From the NCBI GenBank assembly GCA_023431345.1, contig JAEYWK010000105.1, forward strand, positions 1-64,000: DNA of 64,000 nucleotides, in the 5' to 3' direction. This DNA comes from Pseudomonadota bacterium. Its GTDB lineage: Bacteria; Myxococcota_A; Polyangia; Polyangiales; Polyangiaceae. Shown here piece by piece: positions 54,438 through 62,663 of the stretch. Both the position numbers and the translations under genes were made by a program. The notes beneath the pieces are model-generated. The model searched no databases. It was not told the origin of the DNA and saw only the letters and a list, made by a program, of their open reading frames with translations. Within the stretch, counting starts at the first letter, position 1. Every line of letters begins with the position of its first letter.

Positions 54438-55436
54438 TTAGAACTGCTCGCGAGATCGCTTTCGCACCACGTCAAGCGTGCGGAGCGCATCACGCAGGCT
54501 GGCAATGCGCGATGGCTTTGGTCCCGGCGCACTGCACCAAGCAACAAAACGGCCGTCGCTCGCAGATTCATCCACTTCTGCAATCACGGCCGCACTGCTT
54601 GCTGCGGCTGCAACGCGAGCGTGACGCGCTGCTTCGAACGCCAGAAGAACCGTTTCGGTGGGCGCGGGCCACCTCAACTGGGCGTAGAGGCTGCCATGGC
54701 GGGGCAGCGCACCGTACGAGCCCACATGAATGAGGTCGCCGCGCTTACCCATGAGATCAAACTGGAACCCGGCCTGCGCGACGAACTGCGGCAAGTACAT
54801 CAGCACTCGTGCCACCAAGCTTGTCGTGCTGACCTTCGGCGAAAGTCGGTGGTCAGGGAGATAGACCGCACGGCGTGGATCCCCAGCCGCCGTGTAGCGC
54901 GCTCCGCCGAAACTCGCCTCGACGAAGGTCTGTAGCTGACCGTCGAACTCTGACGTGCAGACGCGGAACTCCACCGGTTCATCCAAAACAGGGCGCTCGA
55001 AAGCTGGCGTGGATCGAGCCGGGCATACGCGCCGACAGTGGCTGTTTTCGCCAGTCGGCATCGCTGTGGTCACCAGCGGCACGACGATGGTGCTCGGGAC
55101 GACGAACGCGGACCTCGGTTGGCCAAACACCGATCGGGCGATAGCTCGGTCGAGCATAGGATCAAACCGAGCAGTCCGATGTCGCAGCGCGAGATTCCAG
55201 GCGCCGTTGGCGAACCAAGAAATAGCGTCCTCGTCCGTCGACACGAACCCGTTGCCAACGTGTTGGTGCTGCCGCCATCCGGCGAGGCGTAGACGAGCGA
55301 GGCCACCATGGTAGTCGTGGGCGAAGGTGAGCACGCTCGAGAACGACCTCACGAATATTGCTGGCCCAGCAGTTCCTGCTGGCGATCGCGCGAGTGCAGC
55401 CGCGAGCTTGGCGGGAGCCCTGGGCCTAGTGGTCAT
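54438..55436 (-). CDS. Unknown partner of the ParB/radical-SAM gene (332 aa)
   Basis: The 332 residues start at ATG 55436, 11 bases inside the end of the ParB/radical-SAM gene, so they are translated from the same message. The centre contains TSEFDGQLQTFVEASFGGARY and a later tract of small residues. There is no signal peptide, no membrane span and no recognisable catalytic motif. Its fixed position directly behind the radical-SAM protein suggests that it works with it, perhaps as substrate or DNA-binding partner. That is inference from position alone. Confidence 0.5.
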   Translation of the reverse strand: MTTRPRAPAKLAAALARSPAGTAGPAIFVRSFSSVLTFAHDYHGGLARLRLAGWRQHQHVGNGFVSTDEDAISWFANGAWNLALRHRTARFDPMLDRAIARSVFGQPRSAFVVPSTIVVPLVTTAMPTGENSHCRRVCPARSTPAFERPVLDEPVEFRVCTSEFDGQLQTFVEASFGGARYTAAGDPRRAVYLPDHRLSPKVSTTSLVARVLMYLPQFVAQAGFQFDLMGKRGDLIHVGSYGALPRHGSLYAQLRWPAPTETVLLAFEAARHARVAAAASSAAVIAEVDESASDGRFVAWCSAPGPKPSRIASLRDALRTLDVVRKRSREQF

Positions 55437-57726
55437 CTGCACCACCGTTCACTGGCAGAAGCGTGCAGTCGGCGCTCGTAGCGTTGGTGAGCTTAAAGCA
55501 GTTGCACTGTGCGTTGCAGAAGCCAATTTCTCGCCGCAGCTCGTGTGTCTCCTTGCACAGCGACACCCAGGGTCGGCTGTCGCTTCCAGAAAATGCTTGC
55601 TGCGCGAGCTCGCGCACGCGCTGGTAGACACGCCCGCGGTCGGCCATGTGGAAGTGCGTCCCCTCGCGCACCTCCGCAACCGCAGGTTCCCATTCGGGCG
55701 GAGGTAGCCCCCACCAGGCACGGAAGGTATCGATTTGTGCGCTCTTTTCGCGATGCGTGCCTAGCGTCAGTATGGTGGGCTTGAGCCCGATGTTCACCAT
55801 GTCGCGGAAGAAGTCGGCGTAATGGTCCTCCCACCCCTCCGGCGTCAGGATGGGGTCGATGCGTGCGCGGACCTCGAAACCCATGTCTTGCGCAAACCGC
55901 AAGGCTTCCAGACGCTTGGAAATGGGTGGCGTGATGCGTTCGAGTGAATCGCGGAACTTGCCCTCCCATAGGTCGGCGATTGGCTCGGGATTGAGCGACA
56001 TCGTCACCACCACGTTCGGGATGTTGCCTTTGAACCGCCCGAGCTCCGTGATCTCATCCAAGTAGCGGACGTTCGCGCTCTTGGTGAGGAGCACCAGCTG
56101 GTTGCCGAGCGGATTCGAATTGCCGTCGAGGAAGAGCGGGATCAGGCGCCGTGCGTGACCGGTCACTCCCTCCCACAGCAGCGAGTCAGCGCAGTCGATG
56201 CCCAAGCCGAGCGTGTCCCGTCCCGTGCGTTCGCGAACTCCTTTGCCATCGACCCACCAGGCCTTGGCATGGAGCCACTTGGCGGCGAATCGCTCGAAGT
56301 CCGAGCCGTTGTCGTAGACCACGGGGCGAAGCGGGTCGCGCATTTCGCGCCACGTGAGCATCAAGAAGCAGGTTCGGCAGCCGAATCCGCACGCGCCCGA
56401 GCCGATGGCGAGGTCGCCCCAGAGCGGCGGGCAGAACGTGTTCTCGTCCCCGTGGTAGGCGAACTTCAGGAGCTTGGTACGCCGTTCGGCGAGGAGGATT
56501 GTCATCGGGCGGGGGAGGCCCGAGACAGCTGGGAGCACGGTGAAGGGGCGGAACGCGCCCCGTGCAATCTCCTTCTCGATGAAGGCGTGCTCGTTCGTGC
56601 GGCCGTACGGACCTGCGGTAGCGACGGCCAGATGAACGCGACCACCAGCGTCTCGCTCGACGATGTTCCTTACAGCGTCATCGGTGGAGTGTGGCGGTTC
56701 GGAGGCAGGTTGCTTCCGATTGCCGCGCCGCCCGCCCTTGTCCGGTATTGGAACGATCTCCAGCGAGACTGACGACTGTGCGTCCTTCCCCACGCGCACA
56801 GAGTACGACTTGCCCGCGAGCTCGATGCTCTGCGGCATACCGTCCTTCCGCAACTCCACGGTCACGCTGCTGATGACCACAGCCGCGTCGACCGGTACCA
56901 GTCGCTTGGCGCGCTTGGGCCGCTGGAGCATCTTGCGTACTTCCGTCTCGACGTCGGCCTTGGCCTGCTGGAGCTCCGCAGAGGCAGCATCTACGTTGCT
57001 GAGCTGCATCGCGCTGCGCACCGTTTCGCGGCCCTCGGCTTCGCGGACAAGCGCAGCAGCAGCCGTCAGAGACAATGTTCCGGAGTCGACCGCGTCGTGG
57101 AGCAGCTTGGGCGCCACCGGCGAGAAGAACACTTTCCTGCGATCTGCGACGCTGTTTCGCGATTGTCCAGCGTCGCGCGCGACGGCGGACAGCGTGTCGT
57201 CACATCCGTTGCTTCCAACGGAAGTCAGGTCATTGCGGAAGCCGCGGCCTTTAGAGTGGACTTGGTAGAGGCGTTGTTCGAGTTCCGCCAGCTTGGAGGA
57301 CTTGAGTTTGCGCACGTGTGCGCTGGCCACCGCTGCGTGCAGCATCATGGTTTCCTCGGCTTCCGCCGTGAGGTCTGTCCGGACAATCACTGGGACGAGA
57401 GGCAAGCGCGCGTCCAACGCCGCCTGGCGGCGCCGGTGCCCGTCCAGAATGACTCCTTCGCCACTCGCGCAACCGGCACCGGTAATGATCAGCGGTTGGA
57501 GCACCTTGTCGTCGCGCACGGACGTGATCAGCTGCTCCTCCAGCTCGGGTGAGGCGAAGCCCAGCGCAACCTGCCAGACGGGGTGGTTGCGGAGCTCTCC
57601 GGGCGGCTTCCATTCGATGGCCGACTGCCACGTTGGCTTCGCAGCGTTCTGGTCCACGGCGGCTCGGATTGGTTTCGGCTCGTCGCCCGCGTTGACGGGC
57701 GTGGTCGCGCTAGCTCGGGTATACAT
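55426..57726 (-). CDS. ParB-like N-terminus fused to a spore-photoproduct-lyase-like radical SAM enzyme
   Basis: The 766 residues start at ATG 57726, behind GGGGGA. Residues 55-200 follow ParB: ILDGHRRRQAAL is the ParB box near 93-104, followed by a helix-turn-helix (LSAVARDAGQSRNSVADRR). From about 415 the sequence turns into a radical SAM domain with the cluster signature C446-x3-C450-x2-C453 (CGFGCRTC), the spacing of spore photoproduct lyase. Later SPL-like segments are MSLNPEPIADLWEGK and RARIDPILTPEGWEDHY. A cysteine-rich tail (CNAQCNC) follows. The expected chemistry is a 5'-deoxyadenosyl radical reaction, perhaps on DNA given the ParB part. ParB-rSAM fusions are rare in my knowledge. 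Confidence 0.75.
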   Translation of the reverse strand: MYTRASATTPVNAGDEPKPIRAAVDQNAAKPTWQSAIEWKPPGELRNHPVWQVALGFASPELEEQLITSVRDDKVLQPLIITGAGCASGEGVILDGHRRRQAALDARLPLVPVIVRTDLTAEAEETMMLHAAVASAHVRKLKSSKLAELEQRLYQVHSKGRGFRNDLTSVGSNGCDDTLSAVARDAGQSRNSVADRRKVFFSPVAPKLLHDAVDSGTLSLTAAAALVREAEGRETVRSAMQLSNVDAASAELQQAKADVETEVRKMLQRPKRAKRLVPVDAAVVISSVTVELRKDGMPQSIELAGKSYSVRVGKDAQSSVSLEIVPIPDKGGRRGNRKQPASEPPHSTDDAVRNIVERDAGGRVHLAVATAGPYGRTNEHAFIEKEIARGAFRPFTVLPAVSGLPRPMTILLAERRTKLLKFAYHGDENTFCPPLWGDLAIGSGACGFGCRTCFLMLTWREMRDPLRPVVYDNGSDFERFAAKWLHAKAWWVDGKGVRERTGRDTLGLGIDCADSLLWEGVTGHARRLIPLFLDGNSNPLGNQLVLLTKSANVRYLDEITELGRFKGNIPNVVVTMSLNPEPIADLWEGKFRDSLERITPPISKRLEALRFAQDMGFEVRARIDPILTPEGWEDHYADFFRDMVNIGLKPTILTLGTHREKSAQIDTFRAWWGLPPPEWEPAVAEVREGTHFHMADRGRVYQRVRELAQQAFSGSDSRPWVSLCKETHELRREIGFCNAQCNCFKLTNATSADCTLLPVNGGADDH

Positions 57727-57765
57727 GGTGTCCCCCAAGATGCGGGGTACCGGCCTCCGCGGCAG

Positions 57766-57783
57766 GGGGAGATTTTCTTTCAC
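57766..57783 (-). promoter_or_regulatory. Conserved GTGAAAGAAAATCT element, copy 1
   Basis: On the minus strand this reads GTGAAAGAAAATCTCCCC and lies 57 bases before the ATG of the ParB/radical-SAM gene. An almost identical copy lies at 58544 on the plus strand, 54 bases before the HTH-like gene. It is AT-rich for this genome. It could be a shared operator or promoter element. In the plus direction its G-run also serves as a ribosome site for the gene at 57784. Confidence 0.55.
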
Positions 57784-58536
57784 ATGGCACGAACCCCGCT
57801 GACTCCAGCTGAATCGGATAAGCTGGCCGCCGACCTCAAGCGCCGAGGCATTCGTCGCTTCGTGGAGTTGTTCCGTTCGCGGCCTTCACGTGCCTGGGTG
57901 CGAAAGTGGACGGCTGAGTTTCGACGCTGCACTAAGGAGGCGACAGAATTCAGGGGTGCGCTGGACGCGCTTCAGCGTGGAAGGTCGCGAGAGGAGCTCG
58001 TAGCGGGTCGAACCGTGAGCGTTCTTCGAGGCGACCCCACCAAGCAGCTCAGCGCGCTCCTTGATGCTCGTGGAATCGACCTCGAGAGGCGCCGCTGGAG
58101 CCCAAGGGCGTTCGCTCTGTTGCCGAATACGGTGCAAGATATCCTTCTCAATTGCGACACCGCTGCCGGCTACATGAGGAGGGAACGCCAGGCGCTTAGG
58201 TCCCAGGAATTTCCCCTATTTGACCTTAGCCACTGGCACCAGTTCGTCATCGCATCATTCGCATGGCGTCCCCTAAGGCCCATGCCGCCGAGCGACGGCC
58301 CAACGTGGAATTCGGGGCCGCCGAATCGGCTGTACCTCATGCGGCCTCGCGATCTAGCACTTGTCAGCTACATTCTTCGCGTGGAGCGTCGGGGCGTGGA
58401 CAGCGACGGTGCGAATGCTCGCATCACAGAAGATGCTGGAGAGCTTGAGCGAATCATCGAGGAGCACTGGGGCTACACTCAGTCGGATCGCGAGCAGTGC
58501 TTTGCCCCCGCGGGAAGTGCCCTGAATCCGCCCTGA
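57784..58536 (+). CDS. Unknown protein (250 aa) between the two conserved elements
   Basis: The start is ATG 57784, 13 bases after GGGGGAG. The frame is open upstream but there it shadows the ParB gene. The first 130 residues are helical and basic (AADLKRRGIRRFVELF, EFRRCTKEATEF), and the rest is mixed with several tryptophans. No motif recognised. It sits exactly between the two copies of GTGAAAGAAAATCT, which point outward toward the two flanking operons. Confidence 0.5.
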   Translation: MARTPLTPAESDKLAADLKRRGIRRFVELFRSRPSRAWVRKWTAEFRRCTKEATEFRGALDALQRGRSREELVAGRTVSVLRGDPTKQLSALLDARGIDLERRRWSPRAFALLPNTVQDILLNCDTAAGYMRRERQALRSQEFPLFDLSHWHQFVIASFAWRPLRPMPPSDGPTWNSGPPNRLYLMRPRDLALVSYILRVERRGVDSDGANARITEDAGELERIIEEHWGYTQSDREQCFAPAGSALNPP

Positions 58537-58543
58537 CGTCCGC

Positions 58544-58562
58544 GTGAAAGAAAATCTACCCC
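58544..58562 (+). promoter_or_regulatory. Conserved GTGAAAGAAAATCT element, copy 2
   Basis: This copy reads GTGAAAGAAAATCTACCCC and lies just after the stop of the 250-residue gene and 54 bases before the ATG of the HTH-like gene. It matches copy 1 over 14 bases and again at the C-run. The same distance from the start codon in two unrelated genes speaks for a regulatory element rather than coding homology, although both copies could in principle be translated as the same first residues. Confidence 0.55.
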
Positions 58563-58597
58563 TCTGGGTGGCGAGCGGTGACCGCATAGTGTCCCGC

Positions 58598-58789
58598 ATG
58601 AAGCCCCGCATTCCCGCGGCGGTCATTCGTCGGCTTTCGGTGGAGGCCGACGTTGATCCGCGCACGTTGCTCAAGGCGTATCAAGACCAACCCGTTCGTG
58701 GCATGGCCGGGACTCGCGCCAAGCGCGCCCTCGCTGCTGCCGGGTACAACGTCGCCGTAGTGAAGAAGAAGATGCTGAGGAGGGGGTAG
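58598..58789 (+). CDS. Small HTH-like protein (63 aa), head of the reverse-transcriptase operon
   Basis: The 63 residues start at ATG 58598. The sequence VIRRLSVEADVDPRTLLKAYQ, followed by RAKRALAAAGY, has the helix-turn-helix spacing of small DNA-binding regulators with the A-x-V-x-x-x-T-[LV] signature. It may bind the two GTGAAAGAAAATCT elements. The stop overlaps the next GTG by one base (TAGTG). Confidence 0.55.
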   Translation: MKPRIPAAVIRRLSVEADVDPRTLLKAYQDQPVRGMAGTRAKRALAAAGYNVAVVKKKMLRRG

Positions 58790-59076
58790 TGGCCGCGGTC
58801 TGCAAGCGCGGCGTGTTGCGTGAGCCATACGTGTCGCGCCTGGGTCGTGGCCAACGGCTCGTTCACTTCCCACAGGGCGACGGCGTCTGCTGCATCGCCC
58901 TGGACCCCTCCCTTGATGCGGCCGCGGTGCGCGATGCGCTCGCCGACTCTGCCAAGCGCCTGCGTCGCGGGCTAGCTTGGGTTCGCACGAAGGAAGCGGA
59001 GTTCGGCGTCTCGGGCACCTACAAGGACGTCGTCAAGCCTGTCGCCACTGCGCAGCGCACCAAGAGGCGTGGATGA
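58789..59076 (+). CDS. Unknown small protein (95 aa) coupled to the reverse transcriptase
   Basis: The 95 residues start at GTG 58789, with a strong GGAGGGGG in the end of the previous gene. They include VHFPQGDGVCCIALDPSL, a beta-like core with two cysteines, and a basic C-terminal helix. The stop overlaps the reverse transcriptase ATG (ATGA). It was not recognised as Avd or another known accessory protein of reverse transcriptases. A cofactor role is possible from position. Confidence 0.5.
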   Translation: MAAVCKRGVLREPYVSRLGRGQRLVHFPQGDGVCCIALDPSLDAAAVRDALADSAKRLRRGLAWVRTKEAEFGVSGTYKDVVKPVATAQRTKRRG

Positions 59077-60203
59077 CGGCGAAGCCGGTGACGTCCGGGG
59101 TGGTCTCGCTCGACCGCTGGCTCATGAACGAGGACCTGCTCACGGCCATCGCCCTGCGCCTACGCCGTAGCCGCGGCGCCTGGACACCGGGCGTCGACGG
59201 CGTCGTCGGCCATGACCTCTCGCCTGCTGATTGTCGTGCCCTCGCCATCGAGCTGGCGGGTGAGGTGCGGAATGGCACTCATGAACCGGGCGCGCTGCGC
59301 GAGCTCTTCCGACGACGGGCAGGGAAGGTCCGGCGGTTCAAGGTTCCCCCCTTCCGCGATCGCGTGCTGCAGGCCGCACTCCTCCAAGTGATGGAGCCGC
59401 ACATCGCCTGCCAGTTGGCACCGGGCACCTATGGCGTGCGCGGCTCCGATGCGCACCTGGCGGTGAGCGACGTAGCTGTCGCTCTGGAAGCGGCTGCCCG
59501 CATGCAGGAACTCGACGGACAAGTACATCTCGTAAAGACAGACGTCGCCCGCTTCTTCGACTCCATCCCCCTCGTCCCCCTGCGGAAGCTCATCCGGAGA
59601 ACGTTCGGGGGGCGTCGGATGAACCGCCTCATCGCTGCCATCTTGGAACAGGGCCAGCGCAGCCCCGGCTGCGGGCTGCCGCAGGGCGCGCCGCTCTCAC
59701 CCTTGCTCGCCAACCTGTACCTCTCCGACCTCGACTGGTTCTTCGAGCATCGAACGACCGTGAGCTGCGCGCGCTATGTCGACGATTTCCTCGTGGTCGC
59801 TCCCGGCGGCCTCGACCGCGCCAACGCGAACCTGTTGGAGCTCGACCGGCAGGTTCATCTCCTCGGGCTCAAGCTCAACATGGAGAAGACCTTCATCGCG
59901 CCGGCGACAGATGGCGCAGATTTCCTGGGTTTCAGGCTCCGGCTTGGTGCTCAGGGTGTTGAAGTGACCCCCAGTGAAAGGAGTGTGGCCAGACTCAAGA
60001 AACGGCTCGATGAAGTTCCCCGGGACGGAAATACATCCGTCCACCTCCACTCGGCTAAGGTCGCGTGGGCCGCCTACTTCAGCGACCTGGTACCCGAGGC
60101 TTCGGCCATCGGGGATCGACTCGTCGCCGCTGAGCTCGCGGCCCGGCTGCTCCGGCAGCCGGTGGCGAAACCTCCGTCAGGACTACCGGAGGAACCCGCG
60201 TGA
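59073..60203 (+). CDS. Stand-alone reverse transcriptase, group II-like
   Basis: The 376 residues start at ATG 59073 (MTAKPVTSGV). RT motifs in order are PGVDGVVGHDL near 40, DRVLQAALLQVMEPH near 96-110, the first catalytic aspartate in KTDVARFFDSI (D157), QGAPLSPLLANLYLSDLD at 204-221, YVDD at 235-238, LGLKLNMEKTFI and FLGFRL. The QG-x3-SP wording places it with group II-like enzymes rather than DGR types, which have SQ. There is no maturase X domain or endonuclease, and no intron RNA was recognised around it. It is coupled on both sides by 4-base overlaps. Confidence 0.85.
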   Translation: MTAKPVTSGVVSLDRWLMNEDLLTAIALRLRRSRGAWTPGVDGVVGHDLSPADCRALAIELAGEVRNGTHEPGALRELFRRRAGKVRRFKVPPFRDRVLQAALLQVMEPHIACQLAPGTYGVRGSDAHLAVSDVAVALEAAARMQELDGQVHLVKTDVARFFDSIPLVPLRKLIRRTFGGRRMNRLIAAILEQGQRSPGCGLPQGAPLSPLLANLYLSDLDWFFEHRTTVSCARYVDDFLVVAPGGLDRANANLLELDRQVHLLGLKLNMEKTFIAPATDGADFLGFRLRLGAQGVEVTPSERSVARLKKRLDEVPRDGNTSVHLHSAKVAWAAYFSDLVPEASAIGDRLVAAELAARLLRQPVAKPPSGLPEEPA

Positions 60204-60784
60204 GCTCATACGTATCAGGGAGCGGAGCGGGTAAGCAGCCGGCGCGGGCGAACGTGGCGCGTCTGCGCTCGTTGATCGGCGACGCGGTGAGCGTGGAGGA
60301 GAACTGGCCCATCGATCCCCGAGAGCTCGATGCTCTAGAAGAACTCGACAATGACCGGCTCGGTGAACTCCGGGGGGAGCTCGTCGGAGCGAGGGCTCAC
60401 TACGGGGTCGAGCTCCAGCAGACGCAGCTGGCGCTTCATGTTCATCGGGCGGCTCGGCTTCAGCTGCGTCGGGCGCTCGCCAATTCGTATGTCAACCAGG
60501 GGGCACTCGACTCCGCGCTAGCTCACATGCCTGACCATGAGGCGCTTCATCGCCGCGAGCTCTTCAGCCGTGATCGCGCTCGGCGTTTCAATCGTCTCCT
60601 CACATTGCTCCTCACCGCCATCGAGATGGTGGACGAGGAGATGCACAGGCGAATCAAGGCGGCAGGCTTCAACGTCTTGCGCGGGCACGCCCATCTTTTC
60701 CGGACCGACCAGGCGCGGTTCTACCGTCGACGGCGGCGCCGCCTGCGCAAGAACGCCCTTCGTGTCCAGGGACGGCGTTCATGA
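60200..60784 (+). CDS. Unknown helical protein (194 aa) downstream of the reverse transcriptase
   Basis: The 194 residues start at GTG 60200, overlapping the reverse transcriptase stop (GTGA). The protein is helical, with ARAHYGVELQQTQLALHVHR and a highly basic tail (FYRRRRRRLRKNALRVQGRR) suited to RNA or DNA binding. No family recognised. Its coupling to the reverse transcriptase and its basic surface suggest an RNA-binding accessory factor. Confidence 0.5.
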   Translation: MSSYVSGSGAGKQPARANVARLRSLIGDAVSVEENWPIDPRELDALEELDNDRLGELRGELVGARAHYGVELQQTQLALHVHRAARLQLRRALANSYVNQGALDSALAHMPDHEALHRRELFSRDRARRFNRLLTLLLTAIEMVDEEMHRRIKAAGFNVLRGHAHLFRTDQARFYRRRRRRLRKNALRVQGRRS

Positions 60785-61208
60785 ACGAGTGCTCTGAAGA
60801 CTTCCTGCGGCAGCTGGAGGCCGAGTACTGCGCCGAGCTGGCGTCCGAGCTCAGCGAGGTGGACTTTGAACCGCCCACACCTGAGGAGCTGCGCCGTCGG
60901 CACCAGACCGAGCGTCGAGCGCGGTGTACGTGGGCGCGGCAGGTATCGCGCCGGCCGGCAGCTCGAGCAAGACACCTGCGTCGCCGCCGGCGTGTGTACG
61001 GTCGACGCCAGGTTCAACGTGGGCGTGACCGTCGGCGGCCCCGTTCGTCAACCGTGCGTTGTCCACGAGGAGATCCGGATGGCGACGCTGACGCAGATGG
61101 TCGCCTCGTTCCTGCGGAAGCTCGTGGGCGAGTCGGGGATAAGAGTCTTGGTGAGCCAATTGCGCACGGTCAACAGCACGCTGCGGTTCCCAACGCGGGA
61201 GTCGAGGC
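60781..61208 (+). CDS. Unknown acidic-N-terminus protein, possibly frameshifted
   Basis: The ATG at 60781 overlaps the previous stop (ATGA). The first 45 or so residues are convincing (MNECSEDFLRQLEAEYCAEL, then VDFEPPTPEELRRR). After about 60920 this frame turns arginine-rich and loses G/C-ending codons, while the frame of 60866 takes on strong coding character (QDTCVAAGVCTVDARFNVGV, then ATLTQMVASFLRKLVGES). The change is +1. Either a frameshift joins the two, or a second gene starts inside. The original frame ends at 61218, past the integrase start at 61209. Confidence 0.35.
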
Positions 61209-62663
61209 ATGCGGGTGATCGCCCCGGTGCAGCTCACGACGGTTTCCGAGACAGCGGCTCGGCTAGCCGTCTCGGAAAAGACGGTTCGTCGCTGGATTGC
61301 CTCCGGCGTTCTTCCTGTCCACCGGCTTGGCATCCGAAACGTTCGCGTCGACGCTGAAGTCGTGACGCGGCTGCTCGCGACTCGAGAAGGAGTCGCAGAA
61401 AGCGTCGCGCGCGTGGAAAATGAGCGAAGGATTGAGTCTATTGAATCTGAGGAAGGAGCAGAGGCGCGGTTCAAAGTGAATCGTGAACCAGGTCGCGGTT
61501 TCGTCATTCGATACTACGCTGCGGACGGGAAGCGAAAATCTCACCGCATTTCGGTACATCGCATCCCTGATGACTCGCCCATCGAGATCGCCGAGGCATA
61601 CGCTGCCGAATGGATTCGTCAGAATGTGGCGCCGACTCCCAAGAAAGCGCGCCGCCGCGTTACGTACTCGGGACCAACTTTCAAGCAGCATGCGACCGAA
61701 TGGTTCGACGGGTCACTAAGCAAGCGCTACCCCGACCACGTCAAGCGCAAGGTGTCGGCCAAGGATGACGCGGCTCGTTTGAAACGTTACGTGTTTCCCC
61801 ACATTGGCGATGAGCCAGTGGCGGCCTTCGAAGGATCGAACGGCGTGGACTTGGTCGAGCGCGTCATCGCCGCTTTACCTGACGATCTCACCCCTGGCTC
61901 CCGCCGTCAGGTGATTCAGGCCATGCACCGGGTGATCGCTCTCGCCGTCTACCCCTGCCGCTTGCTCACCGCCAACCCCTTGCCGCCAGGCTTCGTTCCA
62001 AACCGTTCGGTAACCCGAGCTAAGTCGTACCTGCGTCCGCATGAGGAAGCGAAGCTGCTGGCATGTGAGACCATCCCCATGCAGCTACGGCTCTTCTTTG
62101 GTCTACTTACTCGAGAGGGGCTCAGGGTCTCGGAAGCGCTCCGTCTTGAGTGGCGGCACTTGGACCTGGAAATTGGTGTCATTCGCCTCGACAAGAACAA
62201 GACCGATGAACCGAGGGTTTGGGCCCTTGCGCCAGACGTCGTCGAGGCGCTGAGGCGCTGGAAGAAGCGGCTCGGTCGTACGGTCACGCCAAGCCGTCCA
62301 GTCTTGGTCGATGCGAGCGGGAACAAGATCAATCGCTACGAAGTTGCTAGTGAGCTTCGAGCGCGCTTGCGTGAAGCTGGGATCGATCGCGAAGAGCTGT
62401 TCGAGCAGACGAAAGAGAGGATCGCTTTCCGAGCTCACGACCTGCGCGGTACCTTCGTTACGATCAAGCTGGCGCTAGGGAAGAGCGAGGCCTGGATCAC
62501 GGACAGGACCGGCCATACGACCAGCGCGATGATCTACCGTTACAAGCGCGCGGCTCGCTCGGCTGCCGACCTGCAGCTCGGCGACTTCGCGCCCATGCAC
62601 GAGACGATCCCCGAGCTGCGGGCGTTGGGATCAACGTCGGCGGACGTGGGATCAAGTCGCTGA
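61209..62663 (+). CDS. Tyrosine site-specific integrase with N-terminal HTH
   Basis: The 484 residues start at ATG 61209, with GGGAG upstream. Residues 8-60 form an excisionase/MerR-like helix-turn-helix (TVSETAARLAVSEKTVRRWI). A core-binding part follows, and then the catalytic domain: R in REGLRVSEALRLEW near 305, HDLRGTF near 411, H in DRTGHTTSAM near 435, and the tyrosine nucleophile in IYRYKR near 441-443. The gene ends 85 bases from the 3' end of tRNA-Lys, the usual site for such enzymes. The N-terminal HTH may let one protein serve in both DNA binding and regulation. Confidence 0.85.
   Translation: MRVIAPVQLTTVSETAARLAVSEKTVRRWIASGVLPVHRLGIRNVRVDAEVVTRLLATREGVAESVARVENERRIESIESEEGAEARFKVNREPGRGFVIRYYAADGKRKSHRISVHRIPDDSPIEIAEAYAAEWIRQNVAPTPKKARRRVTYSGPTFKQHATEWFDGSLSKRYPDHVKRKVSAKDDAARLKRYVFPHIGDEPVAAFEGSNGVDLVERVIAALPDDLTPGSRRQVIQAMHRVIALAVYPCRLLTANPLPPGFVPNRSVTRAKSYLRPHEEAKLLACETIPMQLRLFFGLLTREGLRVSEALRLEWRHLDLEIGVIRLDKNKTDEPRVWALAPDVVEALRRWKKRLGRTVTPSRPVLVDASGNKINRYEVASELRARLREAGIDREELFEQTKERIAFRAHDLRGTFVTIKLALGKSEAWITDRTGHTTSAMIYRYKRAARSAADLQLGDFAPMHETIPELRALGSTSADVGSSR

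Noticed and set aside
59073..60203. Reading the reverse transcriptase as part of a diversity-generating retroelement or retron
   Set aside because: The enzyme has QG-x3-SP, not the SQ of DGR types, and YVDD. I found no Avd-like gene, template/variable repeat pair or retron-type RNA. The question stays open for a tree.
60204..61208. A group II intron around the reverse transcriptase
   Set aside because: No domain V-like hairpin was found after the gene. Coupled genes follow at once, which leaves no room for the intron's 3' structure.
60851..61507. 218-residue minus-strand frame opposite the integrase start
   Set aside because: It covers the integrase HTH in antisense, is rich in arginine, serine and threonine, and has no neighbours on that strand.
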